Assembly: GCA_030824495.1 (NCBI GenBank)
Contig: JAVBXP010000077.1
Coordinates: forward strand, 1 to 64,000
Reading direction: 5' to 3'
DNA from: a bacterium
GTDB taxonomy: Bacteria > Pseudomonadota > Alphaproteobacteria > Caulobacterales > Caulobacteraceae
Length of the DNA stretch: 64,000 nucleotides
Shown here: in pieces, positions 61,099 to 64,000 of the stretch
Position numbering within the stretch: position 1 is the stretch's first letter
Layout of the letters: the number at the start of each line of letters is the position of its first letter
Position numbers and translations under genes: made by a program
Notes under the pieces: generated by a model
Database searches by the model: none
Seen by the model: only the letters and a program-made list of their open reading frames with translations
What the model was told of the DNA's origin: nothing

Positions 61099-61512
61099 AT
61101 GCTCACGAAGCTGCGCCGTCCGGCGTCCACATTCACCATCACCCAACTCTGCCGCGAGTTCAGCACGACGCCGCGCGCGTTGCGCTATTACGAGGAGCAG
61201 GGGCTGCTGTCGCCGAGCCGCGATGGCCAAGCCCGCATCTATTCTTACCGTGATCGCGCCCGGCTGATCTTGATCCTGCGGGGCAAGAGCGTCGGCCTGG
61301 CCCTGGCGGAGATCCGCGACATCTTCGATCTCTATGGTCGCGACGATGGGCTGATCGCCCAGAACACCCAGGCGCTTCGGAAATATCGCGAACGCATCGC
61401 GGCCTTCGAAGCCCAGCGTGCGGAGATCGACACCGCGATCGAAGTCCTGCATGCGGCCAGCGCCGCGCTGGAGCAGGAACTGAGCAAGGCGGGCCGAGCG
61501 GCCGCCGCCTAG
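61099..61512 (+). CDS. MerR-family regulator (LiuR-like)
   Basis: About 137 residues. N-terminal winged helix: FTITQLCREFSTTPRALRYYEEQGLL then RIYSYRDRARL (in part). A C-terminal coiled coil (~85-130) mediates dimerisation. The lack of C-terminal cysteines argues against metal sensing. The sequence recalls LiuR-type regulators of branched-chain/acyl degradation, a guess consistent with the divergent SDRs. The ATG follows GGGAGAG; a TTG five codons upstream is less likely. Overlaps the ubiA stop by 4 bp. Confidence 0.85.
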   Translation: MLTKLRRPASTFTITQLCREFSTTPRALRYYEEQGLLSPSRDGQARIYSYRDRARLILILRGKSVGLALAEIRDIFDLYGRDDGLIAQNTQALRKYRERIAAFEAQRAEIDTAIEVLHAASAALEQELSKAGRAAAA

Positions 61513-62441
61513 AACCCGCCCGTCGGGCCTTTCCAGCTCCCGGCCGCCATGGCCAGGAACAGCAGGAAACCGGCGAAGCTGTTCGACTTGAAGAGCGCCA
61601 GCGCGCCGGGGCCGTCATTGATGTCCAGGCGCGCGGCTTGGCGTGACAGGTGCATGCCGTAGAGGGCCACGGGCGGCAGGAACAGCGGTCCAAGACCGCC
61701 TGCCCACGCCGCGGCCAGCGCCAGGGCGAAACAGGCGACGTAGAAGAACAACACGCCCTTCTGCAGATTGTCGCCGAGCCGCCGCGTCGAGGATTTCACG
61801 CCGATCAGGGCGTCGTCCTCGATGTCCTGGACCGCGTAGATCGTGTCGTAGCCCAGCGTCCAGAAGATGCCGGAGGCGTAGAGCAGGGCGGCCGGCCAGC
61901 CGAGCGTGCCGGTCGCCGCAGCGAAGCCCAGCAGGGCGCCCCAGTTGAAGGTCAGGCCGAGCCAGGCCTGCGGCCACCAGGTAATCCGCTTCATGAAGGG
62001 ATAGGCCGCGACCAGGGCCAGGGAGGCGACGCCCAGGCCGACGGCGATGGGCGGCATGGTCAGCAGGATCGCCAGCGAAACCAGCGAGCATAGCGCGATA
62101 TAGGCCCAGGCCTGCTTGACGCTGATCTGCCCGGAGGCGACCGGCCGGGCGGCGGTGCGCGCCACCTTGGCGTCGATGTCGCGGTCGACGATGTCGTTAT
62201 AGGCGCAGCCCGCCGCGCGCATCAGCGCCGCACCGACGAAGAACTTGGCGAGCAGCAGCAGATCGGGAAGCAGGCCCTCCATCGCGGCGGCCAGCGCAAC
62301 GCCCTGCCAGCCCGGCAGCATCAGCAGCCAGATCCCGGCCGGCCGGTCGAAACGGCCAAGCTTCAGCCACGGCCGTAGCGATGGCGGGGCGTAGCGGTCC
62401 ACCCAGTTGGTGGGCGCGGCGTCGGGGAGGTGAGCGACCAT
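61509..62441 (-). CDS. ubiA: 4-hydroxybenzoate polyprenyltransferase
   Basis: A 310-residue, about nine-helix enzyme that prenylates 4-hydroxybenzoate in ubiquinone synthesis. The two Asp motifs are AYNDIVDRDIDAKV (NDxxDxxxD) and VQDIEDDALIGVKSSTRRLGD (quoted in part). Length is normal for alphaproteobacteria. Convergent with the MerR gene. Confidence 0.95.
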   Translation of the reverse strand: MVAHLPDAAPTNWVDRYAPPSLRPWLKLGRFDRPAGIWLLMLPGWQGVALAAAMEGLLPDLLLLAKFFVGAALMRAAGCAYNDIVDRDIDAKVARTAARPVASGQISVKQAWAYIALCSLVSLAILLTMPPIAVGLGVASLALVAAYPFMKRITWWPQAWLGLTFNWGALLGFAAATGTLGWPAALLYASGIFWTLGYDTIYAVQDIEDDALIGVKSSTRRLGDNLQKGVLFFYVACFALALAAAWAGGLGPLFLPPVALYGMHLSRQAARLDINDGPGALALFKSNSFAGFLLFLAMAAGSWKGPTGGF

Positions 62442-62608
62442 GGCGCAGCATGTAGCACCGCCTGTTGCCTTCGGGCCACTGTCGCGGCGCTACTTTACCG
62501 GGTGTCTGAAATAACGCGGGTCATCCGGATTGACAGGACAATTCGAGACGCGCAGGGTTCGCGCCGTCGTTGTCCGGCCCACAGCCATCTGAGAGGGAGG
62601 TGATCAAA

Positions 62609-62680
62609 GTGAAAGCACTAAATCATCGTCCGCAGATGCCGCTTGTCGCTGTGATCGCCCGTATCGGGTTCCACGACTAG
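62609..62680 (+). CDS. Very short ORF (23 codons) with a near-perfect ribosome-binding site
   Basis: GGAGGTGATC (62596-62605) matches ten bases of the anti-Shine-Dalgarno complement, ending at the ideal distance from a GTG start. The peptide reads MKALNHRPQMPLVAVIARIG followed by FHD and TAG. TTGACA at 62530 could be a -35 element. Such a strong site on so short a frame suggests a highly translated small protein or a leader peptide for the methyltransferase 140 bp downstream. The 380-bp stretch 62442-62821 otherwise has no gene. Confidence 0.5.
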   Translation: MKALNHRPQMPLVAVIARIGFHD

Positions 62681-62821
62681 CTGCGACCGGGCCCTTCTCG
62701 GGCAGATCTGCACTCCACCGCCAGCCTAACCCGCGCAGCTTTGCGCGTCCGCCGGCGCTCCCCGATTCCACGGATTCCCCATTCGCCTCGCGCGGAGTCC
62801 GTCTGTCTCAGAGACGATGAC

Positions 62822-63619
62822 ATGCCTATCGCCGAACCGATCTCGGTCCCTTCCAACGCCCCCGTTCCCAATCGCTACGGGGCGCTTTGCACGCAGATCT
62901 ACGACCTCGACAAGCCGCCGGGCTCGCTGCCCGACGTGCCGTTCTATCTCGACCGCCTGGCCGGAACGCAGGGGCCGATTCTGGAGGCTGCTGTCGGAAC
63001 CGGACGCCTGCTCATCCCCCTCCTCGAAGCGGGGTTGGAGGTCGAGGGCTTCGACCATTCGGAGGACATGCTGGCGGTTTGCCGCCGGCACTGCGCCGCC
63101 CGCGGGCTCACGCCTTCGCTACGGCGTTCCCGCTTCCAGGATTTCGCCTACGAGCATGACTTCGCGGCGATCCTCGTACCGGTGGGGACCTTCACTCTGC
63201 TGGATGATTTCGCCGAGGCGTTCGCGGTGCTGAAGCGGTTCTTCGACCACCTGAAGCCGGGCGGGCGGCTGCTGATCGACCTTATGCCGCTGGCCTATCT
63301 GACCAACGAGAAGCCGGACGTCCGAACCTGGACCACCGCCGACGGCGACATGTTGCGAATCGAGGGGCGGGCGGTGGAGATCGACCTGCTGGCCCAGCGC
63401 CGCGTCACCCACGACCGCTACGAGCGGTGGCGGGGCGGCAAGCTGGTGGAGTCGGAGCTGGAGGTCATGGCCTTCCGTCTGTGGGGTCTGAAGGAGTTCG
63501 AACTGGCGCTCGCCGCCGCGGGCTTCGAAGCGATCTCCGCAGGCGCCGACCATCAGCCCGGCCGACGACCTGGTCGATCGAGCCGAATACTCAATTTCGA
63601 GGCCCGGCGACCCGCCTAG
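62822..63619 (+). CDS. Class I SAM-dependent methyltransferase
   Basis: About 265 residues. The SAM site is GPILEAAVGTGRLLIPLLEAG then VEGFDHSEDML (acidic residue after strand 2). LKPGGRLLIDLMPL is motif III. The start MPIAEPIS is used; the earlier open codons are Arg/Pro-rich. Substrate unknown. It precedes an ABC exporter gene by about 110 bp. Confidence 0.83.
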   Translation: MPIAEPISVPSNAPVPNRYGALCTQIYDLDKPPGSLPDVPFYLDRLAGTQGPILEAAVGTGRLLIPLLEAGLEVEGFDHSEDMLAVCRRHCAARGLTPSLRRSRFQDFAYEHDFAAILVPVGTFTLLDDFAEAFAVLKRFFDHLKPGGRLLIDLMPLAYLTNEKPDVRTWTTADGDMLRIEGRAVEIDLLAQRRVTHDRYERWRGGKLVESELEVMAFRLWGLKEFELALAAAGFEAISAGADHQPGRRPGRSSRILNFEARRPA

Positions 63620-63632
63620 CGGGGCGCGGCGA

Positions 63633-63670
63633 GGCGCCGGGGCCTGTGCTCCCCCACGGGCTCCGGCGCC
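63633..63670 (+). terminator. GC-rich hairpin after the methyltransferase gene
   Basis: GGCGCCGGGGCC pairs with GGGCTCCGGCGCC with one mismatch around a 13-nt loop. No T run follows, so it is only a possible terminator or pause site. Confidence 0.4.
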
Positions 63671-63727
63671 CAACTCGAGATCCCATTCAACCCGGATCCC
63701 CCCGTCCGGCAGCCTTGTGAAAGCGTC

Positions 63728-64000
63728 ATGTCAGAACCCAACGATGGCGGTCGTCCTCAACTCACCAACCGGCAGGTGCTGGCCTTCATGGCCGGGCATT
63801 GGATGCGTGAGCCAGGCCGCTTCGCCCTGATCGTCGCCCTCGTCCTGGTGGCGACGGTCTGCGATCTCTCCATCCCCTGGGCCACTCGGGGTTTGATCAA
63901 CGCTGTCTCGAACCCCGAGCCGGTGAGCCGTGCGGCCTGGATCGCCTGGGGCTCGCTGTCGGTGCTGTACGTGATCTTCTACATGGCCCGGACCAGCATG
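63728..64000 (+). CDS. ABC exporter, N-terminal part (cut by the window end)
   Basis: The first 91 codons of a gene that runs off the window. After a polar start (MSEPNDGGRPQLTNRQVLAF) comes a first membrane helix (FALIVALVLVATVCDLSIPW), a loop with TRGLINAVSNPEP, and a second helix beginning WIAWGSLSVLYVIFYMAR. This is the pattern of type I ABC exporter transmembrane domains; the ATPase lies outside. Substrate unknown. Confidence 0.75.
   Translation, partial: MSEPNDGGRPQLTNRQVLAFMAGHWMREPGRFALIVALVLVATVCDLSIPWATRGLINAVSNPEPVSRAAWIAWGSLSVLYVIFYMARTSM

Overview
The window is a GC-rich alphaproteobacterial chromosome segment with dense, mostly housekeeping gene content. An UrcA-family protein, a NodT-type efflux outer-membrane lipoprotein, a FixK-controlled cbb3 oxidase cluster, a double-length dCTP deaminase, and DUF4170 next to lipid A genes together point to Caulobacteraceae (Phenylobacterium or Caulobacter). 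This placement is an inference from gene content, not from a marker alignment.

Layout. 1-1100: the 3' part of an initiator tRNA-Met, its terminator, and a ~1 kb islet with a DUF4304 gene. The islet is closed by a degraded copy of the tRNA 3' end, so it looks like the scar of an integrated element. 1225-7800: a very large winged-helix/degenerate-cyclase/ATPase/TPR regulator, divergent from a POT peptide transporter and followed by an APC amino-acid permease. Three near-identical 28-bp sites, each with CATCG repeated at 11-bp spacing, lie at the regulator start, upstream of the transporter and upstream of the permease. This is the most interesting signal in the window: a probable, apparently undescribed peptide/amino-acid uptake regulon. 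7930-12190: a GNAT acetyltransferase, an esterase, a nitronate monooxygenase, a Nudix hydrolase and D-serine dehydratase. 12590-18410: a tripartite RND efflux operon.

18530-28840: a microaerobic respiration block: hemN, a divergent 76-aa membrane protein, a perfect FNR/FixK box, ccoNOQP, ccoGHIS and a FixK-type regulator. 28940-37620: HdeD, a glycine-zipper lipoprotein, metZ, dcd, purD, an APH-like kinase and a class A penicillin-binding protein. 37620-47660: envelope genes on the minus strand (lpxK, waaA, a CDF metal exporter, a DUF374 acyltransferase, an MsbA-like ABC exporter; then DUF4170, cysQ, pmbA, MAPEG), with two plus-strand genes between. 47900-57820: an EAL phosphodiesterase, ubiD, several small proteins, gamma-glutamyltransferase coupled to an internally deleted YdeI remnant and MmcQ, VOC, a methyltransferase, a second HdeD, a TauE/SafE permease and a DUF2314-like protein. 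57830-64000: a TetR-desaturase pair with a perfect palindromic operator, two SDRs divergent from a MerR regulator, ubiA, a 23-codon ORF with a near-perfect Shine-Dalgarno, a methyltransferase and the start of an ABC exporter.

No CRISPR array, rRNA, intact insertion sequence, integrase or prophage was seen. All functional calls come from recognising motifs and family resemblance by eye. No database search or alignment was run.
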